A stretch of 64,000 nucleotides of DNA, taken from the NCBI GenBank assembly GCA_947259215.1, contig CAMYLJ010000006.1, forward strand, positions 60,163-124,162, written 5' to 3'. This DNA comes from an uncultured delta proteobacterium (GTDB taxonomy: Bacteria; Myxococcota_A; UBA9160; JAFDET01). Below the pieces are notes generated by a model that was not told where the DNA came from, did not search any database, and saw only the letters and a program-made list of their open reading frames with translations. Below are positions 1-9,448 of the stretch, one piece after another (within the stretch, counting starts at the first letter, position 1; every line of letters begins with the position of its first letter). The position numbers were made by a program, and so were the translations under genes.

Positions 1-2885
1 GGCGCTCCTCCCCCGAGGAGCAGGAAGCCGCCCGCCGCGCCGTCCGCCACGCTGACCGGGATCGGCGTGGGGACGCCGCCGCCGGCGAAGTCCACCAGGA
101 AGACCTGGGACACACCGGCCACGTCCGCGGTGTAGACCACCTTCGTCCCATCCGCCGAGACGTCCGGGTCCTGTCCGGCGCCGAGGTTCAGGAGATCTCC
201 CGTACTCCGGTCCAGGCGCAGCACGTCTGTTCCCGACTCGAAGGCGACGATCCCGCCGTCGTCGGAGGCGCTGGGGTCGCCCGCCGGGCCCGCGAGACCC
301 GCGCTCAGGTTGACGACGTCGCAGGTCGCCGGGTCGTAGGCGTAGACGTCCGGGGTGCCCCCGTCCGCGTCGTCGCCGGTCAGGTCCGAGGCGCTGTCGA
401 AGAGCACCAGCTGGCCGGCCAGCGTGACGTCCGGGCTTCCGGACGGGTCATCGGTCCCCTGGGTCCGCTCGCTGCAGTCCGCGCGATCGCGGACGCTCAC
501 GAGCTCGGTCGTACCGGTCTCGGTGTCGCGCAGGTAGACGCGGTCGATCCCGCCCTGGAGGGTGGGGTCGAAGCAGCCGGGGCCGCGGATGGTCTCCAGC
601 TCCGCCTGGCCGCCGCTCTTGAACGACACGCCGATCTCCCCGGGCGGGACGTCGGGCGCGTTCAGGACCAGCGTGTAGGTCTTCGTGCCGCCCTTGCCCA
701 GGCCCCGATCGTACTGGACCTCCTGGCCCGGGAAGTCGCAGCCGGAGCAGGCCGTGGGCTGGTCCACCACGCTCGCGTTGGGTCCCGTGGCCGCCAGGTC
801 CACCAGCGCCACCAGGTCCGGCTCGCCGGCCGCGGTGTCGCACTGCTTCAGCTCCAGGTAGACGCGGCTCGGGGCCGGCCCCTGGCCGTTGTCGATGGCG
901 ACGTACTGGAAGACCGACTGGCCGTCCACGACCACCGGGAACTCGCCGCCGGGTCCCGTGACGGCCTGGATCGACGTCCCGCCGGAGGTCACGGCGCTGA
1001 GCTCGCCGGGGGGCGCCGGGATGAACAGGTTGTCGGCGCCGCTCGTGAAGGCCGCGTAGCGGCCGTCGGAGGAGAGGTCCGACTCGCCGGCAAAGAAGTT
1101 CCCGGGCACGCCCGTCGAGGACTGGTTCAGGAGCTGGTAGCCGTGGGGCTGCTGGTGCAGCGGCGAGTAGGCGAAGAAGAGGCGCCCATCGGAGAGCACC
1201 AGGCTCCGTCCGCCCCGGAAGCGCAGGTCCGGCAGCACGGCCAGGTGGAAGTCGTCGGCCAGCAGGCTCACGGCCTCCGCCACGGCGGGATCGTCCGGCA
1301 GCGCGAAGACGCGCAGGTTCTGGTCGAGTCGTCCGTTGCCGTTCTGGTCGGCGGCCTGGGCCTCGCCCTGGGTGGTGCCGCCCAGCGGGTCGCTCAGGCC
1401 CTCGGCGAACTCCGACTCGAAGAAGGCCAGGTGGCGGTCCTCGGCGGCGATGGAGGGGACGACGAAGTCCTTGTCGCCCTCGGCGACACGCACGCGGGTC
1501 AGCCCGCGCCCGGTGAAGAAGGCGCCGAGGCGCTTGATCAGCCCGCTCGTCCGGTCGAGCAGCTCGGCCACCGGGTCGTCGGCCGCCAGGTCCTTGTTGA
1601 TCGGCTGGCCGGCGATGCGCTCGTCCTCGACCAGGGCGACGGCTGCGTCGGTCAGGCTGCCGTCGAGCCAGGAGTTGAGCTCCACGGCCTGCTGGGCGGG
1701 GGCGTCGGCCACCGGGAGGTCCACGCTCTGGCCGGTCTGGGCGAAGCTGAACTCCTGGAGGTCGCAGGTCCCGGTGTCGCAGTCGGCATCGGCGGTGCAG
1801 GCGACGGCCGGCTCGTCCGTGCAGGCGCGGCGCGGGAAGAAGTGGACCGTGGCCTCGGCGTCGGCCATGCCCCAGAAGGCGATGATCGGGGGCGGGACGG
1901 TCTGGTCGACGAAGGGGTTGAAGGGCGGCGACAGCGGGAAGCCTTCGAAGGTGTAGGACGAGGGCTTCGCGGTGTAGACGGCCGGGGCGTCGTCGGTGAA
2001 GCCGTTGGCGACGGGGTCCGCGAGGCCGAGCCCGACCCGGCGGGGCTTCGGCTCTTCGAGCCCGCTGCCGAGGTCGACGCGGACGAGCTCGTCGTCGTAG
2101 ATCATCGCGAAGAGCGCGTTCCCGTCGCGGTCGGTGGTGACGGGAACCGTGGTCTCGGTCGGACCCGGGGTCCCGCAGCCGGAGGTGCAGAGGGCGGTGA
2201 AGTCACTCTTGGGGATGCCCACGAGGCCGCTGAAGGGCCGGTTCACGTCTTCGGGCCGGACCCGGCAGCTGCCGTCGAGGCGGAAGAAGCTGCCGTGGCA
2301 GGACACGAAGCCGCTGCCGGCGTCCGCGCAGGCGGTGTCCCGAAGCTGGAACGCCACCGGGTTGGCGTCGCTGGCCAGCCGCACGCCGAGGCGCGCCGGG
2401 CCGTAGGCCGGCGGAGCGTCCGGGACGCGGAAGCGCAGCCGTCGCTCGAAGCCGCCCCCGGGCAGAGGGATCAGGGCGATCTCGCGCTCCGCCAGGGTGT
2501 CCACGCTGCAGTCGGCGTCGGCTCCGCAGAGGGTCGGGTCGGCGGCCAGTACCAGGACGGGGCCCGGGCCGGCTCCGTTCGCCGGCGTGTAGGCGATGGT
2601 GATGACGAAGGCGTCTACCGGCTGGTCGATGCCACCCACCTGGAAGTCCGGAGCGGCGGAGCGGGTGTCGTGGTCGCAGACGGCCCCGACCACCTTGATG
2701 TCGTTGGTGAGGCCCGCCGTGAGGAACGGGGAAGTCAGGCTCCCCAGGAAGCTCCTATGGTCGAACCCCTCGGGGGCGATCACCGAGCAGTCGGCCTGGG
2801 CGGAACCCGCTGCCCCGCAGACGGCCACGAGGGCGGAGAGGGCGATGACCCTGGAACGGGGGTGGCGACGGTGACGAGGGATCAT
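1..2885 (-). CDS. secreted beta-propeller-like protein (3' end outside window)
   Basis: An uninterrupted minus-strand frame runs from an ATG at 2885 to the left edge, so at least 961 codons are present and the C-terminus is missing. Residues 1-31 look like a Sec signal peptide (basic start, hydrophobic core, cleavage near GSAQA-D). The body is rich in Asp-Gly-Thr turns. Its C-terminal part repeats a pattern like DPSASDDGGIVAFES and DPDVSADGTKVVYTADV, typical of TolB/PD40 propeller blades. Cysteine pairs such as DADCSVDT and DADCDTGTCD suggest disulphides outside the cytoplasm. The start is preceded by a GGGAGAAAGC ribosome site and, about 90 nt upstream, a CRP-type operator. Function is unknown; an exported structural or reporter-type propeller is the best guess. 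Confidence 0.75.
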   Translation of the reverse strand, partial: MIPRHRRHPRSRVIALSALVAVCGAAGSAQADCSVIAPEGFDHRSFLGSLTSPFLTAGLTNDIKVVGAVCDHDTRSAAPDFQVGGIDQPVDAFVITIAYTPANGAGPGPVLVLAADPTLCGADADCSVDTLAEREIALIPLPGGGFERRLRFRVPDAPPAYGPARLGVRLASDANPVAFQLRDTACADAGSGFVSCHGSFFRLDGSCRVRPEDVNRPFSGLVGIPKSDFTALCTSGCGTPGPTETTVPVTTDRDGNALFAMIYDDELVRVDLGSGLEEPKPRRVGLGLADPVANGFTDDAPAVYTAKPSSYTFEGFPLSPPFNPFVDQTVPPPIIAFWGMADAEATVHFFPRRACTDEPAVACTADADCDTGTCDLQEFSFAQTGQSVDLPVADAPAQQAVELNSWLDGSLTDAAVALVEDERIAGQPINKDLAADDPVAELLDRTSGLIKRLGAFFTGRGLTRVRVAEGDKDFVVPSIAAEDRHLAFFESEFAEGLSDPLGGTTQGEAQAADQNGNGRLDQNLRVFALPDDPAVAEAVSLLADDFHLAVLPDLRFRGGRSLVLSDGRLFFAYSPLHQQPHGYQLLNQSSTGVPGNFFAGESDLSSDGRYAAFTSGADNLFIPAPPGELSAVTSGGTSIQAVTGPGGEFPVVVDGQSVFQYVAIDNGQGPAPSRVYLELKQCDTAAGEPDLVALVDLAATGPNASVVDQPTACSGCDFPGQEVQYDRGLGKGGTKTYTLVLNAPDVPPGEIGVSFKSGGQAELETIRGPGCFDPTLQGGIDRVYLRDTETGTTELVSVRDRADCSERTQGTDDPSGSPDVTLAGQLVLFDSASDLTGDDADGGTPDVYAYDPATCDVVNLSAGLAGPAGDPSASDDGGIVAFESGTDVLRLDRSTGDLLNLGAGQDPDVSADGTKVVYTADVAGVSQVFLVDFAGGGVPTPIPVSVADGAAGGFLLLGGGA

Positions 2886-2945
2886 GCTTTCTCCCGTACG
2901 CCGCGGGACGCGCTGGCTCGCCGCGACAAAAAGACTTGCAGGGTT

Positions 2946-2991
2946 ATCTCTACACGATTCCTACGCCCTCAGGGTGTGAACCGTTTCACAC
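2946..2991 (-). promoter_or_regulatory. CRP/FNR-type operator with -10 of the secreted propeller gene
   Basis: Positions 2974-2991 read GTGTGAACCGTTTCACAC, a perfect palindrome containing TGTGA-N6-TCACA, the CRP-family consensus. On the minus strand a TAGAGA hexamer (2952-2947) lies downstream. With a start site near 2941 the operator centre (2982.5) falls at about -41.5, the class II activator position. The CRP-like factor itself is not in the window. Confidence 0.6.
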
Positions 2992-3013
2992 GGCGAAGAA
3001 ACCTCGAAAACGA

Positions 3014-4570
3014 TCACGAGAAGCGCCGGCGGCCGGCCGCCAGGCCCGCCACCGCGGCCAGGACGCAGAGGCCGGCGAAGGCGTCTCCCCAGCGTGCGTA
3101 GGGCGTCTGACGGCTCTCCCGGCGCACCAGTCCGAGCAGCACACTTCGCGTGAAGGGGTCGGTTCGCACCGCGGTCCGGCCCCAGGGATCCACGATCGCG
3201 GACGGCCCCGAGGTGGAGGCGCGCAGGAGGTAGCGGCGCTGCTCGATGGCCCGGAGCGAAACCACCGCGAGCATGTGCTCCGCGAACGCCTGGCCGGCGA
3301 TCCAGTTGTCATTGGAGGGGCTCACGAGCAGCTCCGCCCCGGCTCGCACCCGGGCGCGCGCCACCTCGGGCAGCATGGCTTCGTTGCAGATCAGGAATCC
3401 GACGCGTCCCAGGCGGGTCTCGACCGGCGCCGGATCGGGGGCGCCGTGGTGGAAGGTCCGCGCGCCTTCGAGCCTGCGCTGCATCAGATCGAGGCTCGCC
3501 AGCGGGAAGTACTCCGAGAACGGGACGAGGTACTCCTTGTCGTAGCGGGCGCGGATCGATCCGTCGGGCGAGAGCGCGAAGATGCTGTTGAAGAACGGGG
3601 GCTGCGTGTCGCCATCACCGCTGGGGCCCCCCGCCAGCAGCTCGACGTCTCCCTCCTGGAGGACGCTCGCGACCGTGCGCCGGTACTCCGCTTCCGTCTC
3701 GAGGAAGAAGGTCATGGCGCCCTCGGGCCAGACCACGACGCGGGGGGCGCCCTCGCCGAGGGCGCGCCGGGTCAGTGCGAGGTACACGTCCAGGTTCTTG
3801 CCGTAGTGGTCGGAGCGCCAGCGCCGGCCGAGCGCCACGTTTCCCTGCACGACCGCCACCTCGATGAAGCCCTCGGTCTCCGAGGCGTCCGGCGCCGCAG
3901 CCAGGGAGACGCTGCCGGAGACGGCGATCGCCGCTGCGGGAAGCGCCGCCAGACCGGCCGCGACCGCCGCCCGGCGGCTGGAGCGCCGTGGATCGCGACG
4001 GGCCGCGATCCAGCCCGCCAACCCCGCGTTCACCGCGACCAGCGCGAAGCTGATCCCGTAGACGCCGGCCCAGGAGGCGACCTGGGCCAGGGGCCCGCTG
4101 GCGTGCGTGTAGCCCATCAGACCCCAGGGATTCCCGATGAAGAAGGGCGTTCCCGTGAAGAGCCTCCCCCGACCCAGCTCCACGCCGACCCAGGCCGCGG
4201 CGGTCAGGAGCGGTGTCGCGAGGGACGCGCGCCGGACGAGGACCCGGTCGACGAGCGCGAAGACCATGTAGTAGAGCGAGGCCATCAGGCTGAAGATGGC
4301 CATCCCCGCGAGCAGGCCGAACCAGAGCGGGCGCGCGTAGTAGTGGGCGATGGAGCCGGGGAAGACCGTGGCCACCGCCCAGGAGGACAGTACCGCCCAG
4401 AGCCACGCCAGGAAGAGCGCGCGGCCGGGGCCGCCGCTGCGCAGCGCCAGCAGCAGCGGCACCAGGCAGACGAACGCCAGCGGCCGCAGGCCGTAGGGCG
4501 GGTAGGCCAGGCCGAAGAGGGCGGAGGAGAGCGCCGTGGCGGCGAGGGCGAGGGGGAGCGACAGGCGCAC
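3014..4570 (-). CDS. lnt: apolipoprotein N-acyltransferase Lnt
   Basis: This 518-aa inner-membrane enzyme transfers an acyl chain from phospholipid to the N-terminal cysteine of lipoproteins, the last step of lipoprotein maturation. Several hydrophobic segments fill residues 1-220, followed by a carbon-nitrogen hydrolase domain at about 233-490. The catalytic triad is visible: Glu283 in VVWPEGAM, Lys344 in YDKEYL and Cys395 in LICNEAM. Length matches the family. It starts 3 nt after the cyclase/ATPase stop, so it is the last gene of a DUF1028-cyclase-lnt operon. The partner genes are unusual; lnt often sits with ybeX/corC. The window also encodes several lipoproteins that would be substrates. 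Confidence 0.93.
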   Translation of the reverse strand: MRLSLPLALAATALSSALFGLAYPPYGLRPLAFVCLVPLLLALRSGGPGRALFLAWLWAVLSSWAVATVFPGSIAHYYARPLWFGLLAGMAIFSLMASLYYMVFALVDRVLVRRASLATPLLTAAAWVGVELGRGRLFTGTPFFIGNPWGLMGYTHASGPLAQVASWAGVYGISFALVAVNAGLAGWIAARRDPRRSSRRAAVAAGLAALPAAAIAVSGSVSLAAAPDASETEGFIEVAVVQGNVALGRRWRSDHYGKNLDVYLALTRRALGEGAPRVVVWPEGAMTFFLETEAEYRRTVASVLQEGDVELLAGGPSGDGDTQPPFFNSIFALSPDGSIRARYDKEYLVPFSEYFPLASLDLMQRRLEGARTFHHGAPDPAPVETRLGRVGFLICNEAMLPEVARARVRAGAELLVSPSNDNWIAGQAFAEHMLAVVSLRAIEQRRYLLRASTSGPSAIVDPWGRTAVRTDPFTRSVLLGLVRRESRQTPYARWGDAFAGLCVLAAVAGLAAGRRRFS

Positions 4571-4573
4571 GGA

Positions 4574-7500
4574 TCAGTCGGGGACGCTGGCCCGGTCGAC
4601 TTGCAGATCCAGCTCGTCGAAGATCGCCCGCGCCTCGCCCAGGCAGATGGAGGCGTCGCGCCCGCGCAGGTCCGCGCCGCCGCCGGCGCCTTCGGCCAGC
4701 GCCCGCCCGGCGTCGGCCAGGGTGCGGCCCAGCTCGGGTCGGGTGCCGAGACGCGTGCAGCAGTCGAAGGCCCGTCCCCACCAGTCGAACGCCTCGTCGG
4801 TCCGGCCGCGAAGCCAGGCTTCCCGGCCGGCCAGCCGCAACGCCTCGGGGCGCCGGAACGCCACCTTTTCCGCCGTGGCCAGGGCCGCTTTGCGGCTCCG
4901 CTTCGCCTGTCGGGCGGCGCCGGCCGCCGCGCCATTGCCTTCGGCGACGGCGCGCTCCAGCGCCATCACGTCGGCCAGGTAGCGCGCGGAGCGGACGCTG
5001 CTGGCGTGGTAGGGGGCAACCCGCCCGGCCTCGGACATCACGGCTTCGGCCCGGGTGAGGCTCGCCTCTGCCGCATCCGCGTCGCCCATCAGCGCGTCGA
5101 CCTTGGCGTGGGTGCCGAGCGCCAGCAGGTTGAACGCCGCCTCGGAATGCTCGTCGTAGTAGAGCTCCAGCGCGCGCAAGGCCGCCTCGAACTCGCGGCG
5201 CTCGACGTGGAGGTAGGCCGTGACCGCGTGCTGGCTCGAGGCCGCCAGGTCGTGCTCGTAGAGGTCGGCGATCTCCGCCAGCTTCTCGATGCGTCGCCGC
5301 GCCTCCGCGAAGTGGCCCTGGTACACCTGCTTCACCCCGTCCAGGTTGATGTAGGTGCTCGCCTCCCAGAAGCGGCCCTCCCGCAGGCCTTCGTCTACGA
5401 CGCCCGGCTCGATGACGTGGGCGTCCGACCAGTCGCCTGCGAGCAGGTGGTGGAGGAAGCGCAACGTGCGGTAGTAGAGCACGCGCTCGTCCACCGCGCC
5501 GCCCTCGGCGAGCTCCCGGGCGATGTCGAGGAAGCGCTGGCCGACGCCGAACGAGAGTCCTCCGAAGGAGAAGATCGCCACCACGCCCGAGTACATCGCC
5601 GCGGACTCGGGCACCGTGTAGGGATCGACCTTCGAGAGCCGGCGCAGCAACGCCATGCTGTCGACGAAGAAGCGGGTCGGCGCCGTCGTGGACTGCGCCA
5701 TCGCGCGCCGGAACATGACGTCCAGCAGCTCCCGCTCGCGCTCGCTGGCGGCGCGCCGGCCGTAGGGCCGCCGGCCCAGGTAGAGCCGACCCAGCACCCG
5801 CGCCAGGTTGCCGGCGAAGCCGGCGCCCATCGCCAGGGTGCCGCGGCGCACGGGAGCGCCGAGCAGCTGCGCGGTCTGGTCGAAGTGGTCGACCGCCTCG
5901 ATCAGCCGTCCGCGGTTCAGGAGTGCGATCGAGAGGCTCTTCTCGAGGCGCGCCTGCTTCGCCGGGTCGCCCGCCTCGCCGTGGAGCTCTGCGTACAGGG
6001 CCGACGCGGCCTGGAAGAAGTGCAAGGCTTCGTTGGACGCCGCGGCTCGGGCGGCCTCGTCGCCGGCCCGGAAGAGATACTCCTCGGCCCGCTCGGCGGC
6101 GCGTCCCATGCCAAAGTGGTACGCCAGCATGGCGCAGTAGCCGGGCAGGCTGGCGCTCAGCCGCGCCTCCGCGGCCTGCGCCACCGCCAGGTGCAGCTCC
6201 CGCCGACGCGCCTCGAGGATGGCATCGTAGGTCACCTCCTGGATCAGCGGGTGCCGGAAAGCGTACTCGACCCCCGCGGTGCGGTCCGAGGGTACGATGA
6301 ACTCGGCGGCTTCGAGCTCCGCCAGGACGGCCGGGACGTCGTCCCGGTCCGCGATCATCGCCTCGAGCACGTCCAGGTGGAAGCTCCCGCCCACGACCGA
6401 CGCCGCCTGGAGCACGGACTTGCGGCGCAGGTCGAGACGGTCCACCTGCGCCATCACCGCCTCCTGCACGGTGTCCGGGATCGCCACCGAGTCGAGCTTC
6501 TCGGTGGCGTGGAAGCCGCCGTCGCGGAACTCGACCGCCCCGGCGTCCGCCAAAGCGCGCACCACTTCCTCGATGTAGAAGGGGTTGCCTCGCGCGCGCT
6601 CCTCGATGGCCGCCCGGGTGCGCTGGGGGACGTCGCCTCCGCGGAAGAGGTTCTTCACGAGGGCCCGGGCCGCCCCGGCGCCGAGCGGCTCGAGCACGAC
6701 CTCGGCGTGGCGCTCGGGCAGATGCTCCCGCGCGAAGGCGAGCACCCGCCCCGAGGTCTCCTCGAAGCCCGGCCGGAATGCGTTCAGGAACAGGATGGGA
6801 TGCTCGTCCGCCAGGCGCAGCATCGACTCCACCAGCTCCACCGACGAGAGGTCCGCCCAGTGGAGGTCCTCCATCACGATCACGAGCGGACGCAGGGCGG
6901 CGGCGGCGCGGAGCAGCTGCACGATTGCGCCCCGCACCAGCTTCTCCAGCGCGTCGCCCTGGGTGGCATCCAGCCGCTCCCGCTCCTCGGCCGTGACCGG
7001 CGCGCCCAGCAGGTTGGCCAACAGCGGCGCCGTGTCGTCCACGCTGCCGGGCAGCAGCGCACGGACGCCCGCGTCGAGCTTCTCCCGGGTCTGCGTCTCG
7101 TCGTCTTCGTCGTCGATGCCCGCCCACGAACGGACCAGGTCGGCGATCGGGTGGTAGCTGAGGTTCCGGCCGTTGGAGAGAGCGCGACCCTCCAGCCAGG
7201 TCACGGGCTGGTCGCCGCCGCGCAGCTCCGCGGTCAGGCGCGACTTCCCGAGCCCCGCCTCGGACACCAGGCTGGCAACGCCGCCTCGGCCGCTCGCCAG
7301 CGCCGCGATGGCTGCGCGCAGGGTGGCGAGCTCCGGCTCGCGTCCCACCAGCTCCGAGAACACCTGACGCTCCGCACGGTGCAGCCGGGGTGTCGTGGAG
7401 AGGAGGTCCCAGGTGGGCTCCGGCTCGGCGCTTCCCGGAAGCAGCAGGCTCTCCGCCAGACCGAACTCGAAGACGTCGCGGGTCGCGCGCTGGGTGCCGG

Positions 7501-9448
7501 CGTCGATCCGGATCTCACCGGCCTCCGCCGCATGGGTCAGCCGGTCGGCGCGGTCCACGTGGTCGCCCATCACCGCGAACTCGCGGATCATCGGGCCGCT
7601 GACGTCGCCTGCAATGCCCAGTCCGGTGGCGACGCCGGTGTGGACGTCGAGACGATGCTCGAGTCCGTGCTCGTCATTGAACGCCTGGATGCACCGCCGT
7701 ATGTCGATGGCCGCATTCACGGCCGCGCGCGGAGCATCCTCGATCGCCTGGGGCACGCCGAAGAGCGCCATCACGCAGTCGCCGTGGTGCTTGTCCACGG
7801 TGCCCCCATGCCCACGCGCCACCGCGTCGAGCTCTTCGAGGGCGGCAGAGACCACCGGGTAGGCGGCCTCCGCTCCGATCTGCTCGGTCATCGACGTGAA
7901 GCCCGAGATGTCGGCGAACAGCACCGTGGCGCGCCGGCGCTCGGCGTCGCTCGTGCGTCCGCGCCCCGTCTCCTGCTCCTGCTCCCGCTCCCGGCGCAGC
8001 GCCGGCGCGAGGAAGGAGGCCATGATCAGGCGCGCGGGATTTCCGGAACTGCGTTCGACCACGAGCGACACGGTCTCGTCGTCGACCGTGCCGCGACCGG
8101 CCACCGCGGTCACCAGCCGCCCGGCCTCCGCGTCGTCGAGCGGGGCGAGCTCGATCACGTCCGCCGCCTCGGCGGGACGCGACCGCGCGCGCTCCCGCAG
8201 CCGCTCGGCCGCCTCGCCTTCGGGCCGCTGGCTCGCAATCACGAGGATGGGTCGCTCCTGCGCGGCGTCCAGCAGCGCCTCCAGCAGCGACAGCGAATCC
8301 GGATCCAGCCACTGGGCGTCCTCCACCAGCAGGAGCAGGGGGGCGGCCGCGGCGTCCGGGCAGAAGACGCGGACCACGGCTTCGCCGGTGCGGGCGGCGC
8401 GCTCGGCGGCGGGGAGCGCGTGGACGCGGCGGCCGGCCGCCCCGGGGAGCGGCGCATCGAGCAGCGCTGCGAGCCAGGGAAGAACGGCTTGCACCTCCGC
8501 GGCGGTCGAACGCCGGGCCAGCACGCTGCCCAGCTTCGCGCGCCGCTCTTCCTCGCTGTCGCCCGCGCCGATCCGCGCCCAGGCGGAGAGCAAGCGCCCG
8601 ATGGGCCGCAACGGGTGCTCGCGGTCCGCCACGGAGACCCGGATCTGGACCGTGTCCAGCTTGCCGAGCGCCTCGCTCGCACCGAGCTCCGCCAGGAGCC
8701 GCGATTTGCCGATGCCTTCCTCTCCCTCCAGGATCACGAGACCGCCGCGGCCTCGGGCCAGGCGCTCGGCCCAGCGCGCCAAGCGTCTCAGCTCCATGTC
8801 CCGCCCGACCAGGCTCGCGAAGATGCGCTCGTCGAAGCCCAATCGACCCCGGGTCGACACCTCGTGGGCTGCCACCAGCTCGTAGGCGGGCACGGGCTTC
8901 GCCTTGCCCTTGAGGTTCAGCGGCTCGAGCGTCCGGTACTCGAAGCGATCCCGGGTCTCTTCCCAGGTCAGGCCGCCCACGAGGATCTGGCCGTCGCCGG
9001 CCCGGGCGTTGAAGCGCGCCGCCGTGTTCACGGCATCGCCCAGCACGTTGAACTCACGCGCCACGGGACCGGCCCGCACGTCGCCGCCCACGAAGGCGCC
9101 CGTGTTGACGCCGATGTGGATGCCGAGCGGGAGCGGGACGTCAGCCTCCCGGTTGTAGTCGACGACCCGCTGGCGCATCTCGAGCGCCGCGTCCGCGGCC
9201 GCGCGCGACGGATGCTCCAGCGGCACCGGATACCCGAAGACGGCGATCAGCTTGTCGCCCAGGTACTTGTCGACCGAGCCGCCGTGCTTGCGCGCGATCC
9301 CGTCCAGGAGCCTCAGGCAGCGGGTGACCACGAGGTAGGCGGTCTCGGTGCCGAGATCACGAGACAGCTGGCCGAAGCCGATCACGTCCGCGAAGAGCAC
9401 GGCGCCACGCACCAGCTCCGCTTGGCGGGCGGGGAGCGCCGTGCTCAT
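4574..9448 (-). CDS. tandem class III cyclase / AAA-type ATPase protein (CYC-AAA-CYC-AAA-TPR)
   Basis: A 1624-aa cytoplasmic protein. Order: class III nucleotide cyclase domain (about 14-195), MalT-like AAA ATPase (about 213-480; P-loop GEEGIGKS 242-249), second cyclase (about 506-670), second ATPase (about 698-1000; P-loop SEAGLGKS 729-736, first Gly replaced by Ser), then a long TPR-like helical C-terminus. Domain 1 keeps metal Asp21 and Asp65 and transition-state Asn141/Arg145 (NTAAR). Domain 2 keeps Asp513, Asp557 and Arg636, but the Asn is Asp632 (HVDRADR). Cyclase-ATPase-TPR proteins are common in high-GC soil bacteria; a doubled cyclase-ATPase unit in one chain is unusual. It overlaps the upstream DUF1028 gene by ATGA. 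Product nucleotide and signal are not known from sequence. Confidence 0.9.
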   Translation of the reverse strand: MSTALPARQAELVRGAVLFADVIGFGQLSRDLGTETAYLVVTRCLRLLDGIARKHGGSVDKYLGDKLIAVFGYPVPLEHPSRAAADAALEMRQRVVDYNREADVPLPLGIHIGVNTGAFVGGDVRAGPVAREFNVLGDAVNTAARFNARAGDGQILVGGLTWEETRDRFEYRTLEPLNLKGKAKPVPAYELVAAHEVSTRGRLGFDERIFASLVGRDMELRRLARWAERLARGRGGLVILEGEEGIGKSRLLAELGASEALGKLDTVQIRVSVADREHPLRPIGRLLSAWARIGAGDSEEERRAKLGSVLARRSTAAEVQAVLPWLAALLDAPLPGAAGRRVHALPAAERAARTGEAVVRVFCPDAAAAPLLLLVEDAQWLDPDSLSLLEALLDAAQERPILVIASQRPEGEAAERLRERARSRPAEAADVIELAPLDDAEAGRLVTAVAGRGTVDDETVSLVVERSSGNPARLIMASFLAPALRREREQEQETGRGRTSDAERRRATVLFADISGFTSMTEQIGAEAAYPVVSAALEELDAVARGHGGTVDKHHGDCVMALFGVPQAIEDAPRAAVNAAIDIRRCIQAFNDEHGLEHRLDVHTGVATGLGIAGDVSGPMIREFAVMGDHVDRADRLTHAAEAGEIRIDAGTQRATRDVFEFGLAESLLLPGSAEPEPTWDLLSTTPRLHRAERQVFSELVGREPELATLRAAIAALASGRGGVASLVSEAGLGKSRLTAELRGGDQPVTWLEGRALSNGRNLSYHPIADLVRSWAGIDDEDDETQTREKLDAGVRALLPGSVDDTAPLLANLLGAPVTAEERERLDATQGDALEKLVRGAIVQLLRAAAALRPLVIVMEDLHWADLSSVELVESMLRLADEHPILFLNAFRPGFEETSGRVLAFAREHLPERHAEVVLEPLGAGAARALVKNLFRGGDVPQRTRAAIEERARGNPFYIEEVVRALADAGAVEFRDGGFHATEKLDSVAIPDTVQEAVMAQVDRLDLRRKSVLQAASVVGGSFHLDVLEAMIADRDDVPAVLAELEAAEFIVPSDRTAGVEYAFRHPLIQEVTYDAILEARRRELHLAVAQAAEARLSASLPGYCAMLAYHFGMGRAAERAEEYLFRAGDEAARAAASNEALHFFQAASALYAELHGEAGDPAKQARLEKSLSIALLNRGRLIEAVDHFDQTAQLLGAPVRRGTLAMGAGFAGNLARVLGRLYLGRRPYGRRAASERERELLDVMFRRAMAQSTTAPTRFFVDSMALLRRLSKVDPYTVPESAAMYSGVVAIFSFGGLSFGVGQRFLDIARELAEGGAVDERVLYYRTLRFLHHLLAGDWSDAHVIEPGVVDEGLREGRFWEASTYINLDGVKQVYQGHFAEARRRIEKLAEIADLYEHDLAASSQHAVTAYLHVERREFEAALRALELYYDEHSEAAFNLLALGTHAKVDALMGDADAAEASLTRAEAVMSEAGRVAPYHASSVRSARYLADVMALERAVAEGNGAAAGAARQAKRSRKAALATAEKVAFRRPEALRLAGREAWLRGRTDEAFDWWGRAFDCCTRLGTRPELGRTLADAGRALAEGAGGGADLRGRDASICLGEARAIFDELDLQVDRASVPD

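Noticed and set aside
1143..3101. 652-codon open frame on the plus strand opposite the propeller gene
   Set aside because: The minus-strand frame has a signal peptide, ribosome site and blade repeats; this frame has a biased, domain-free composition.
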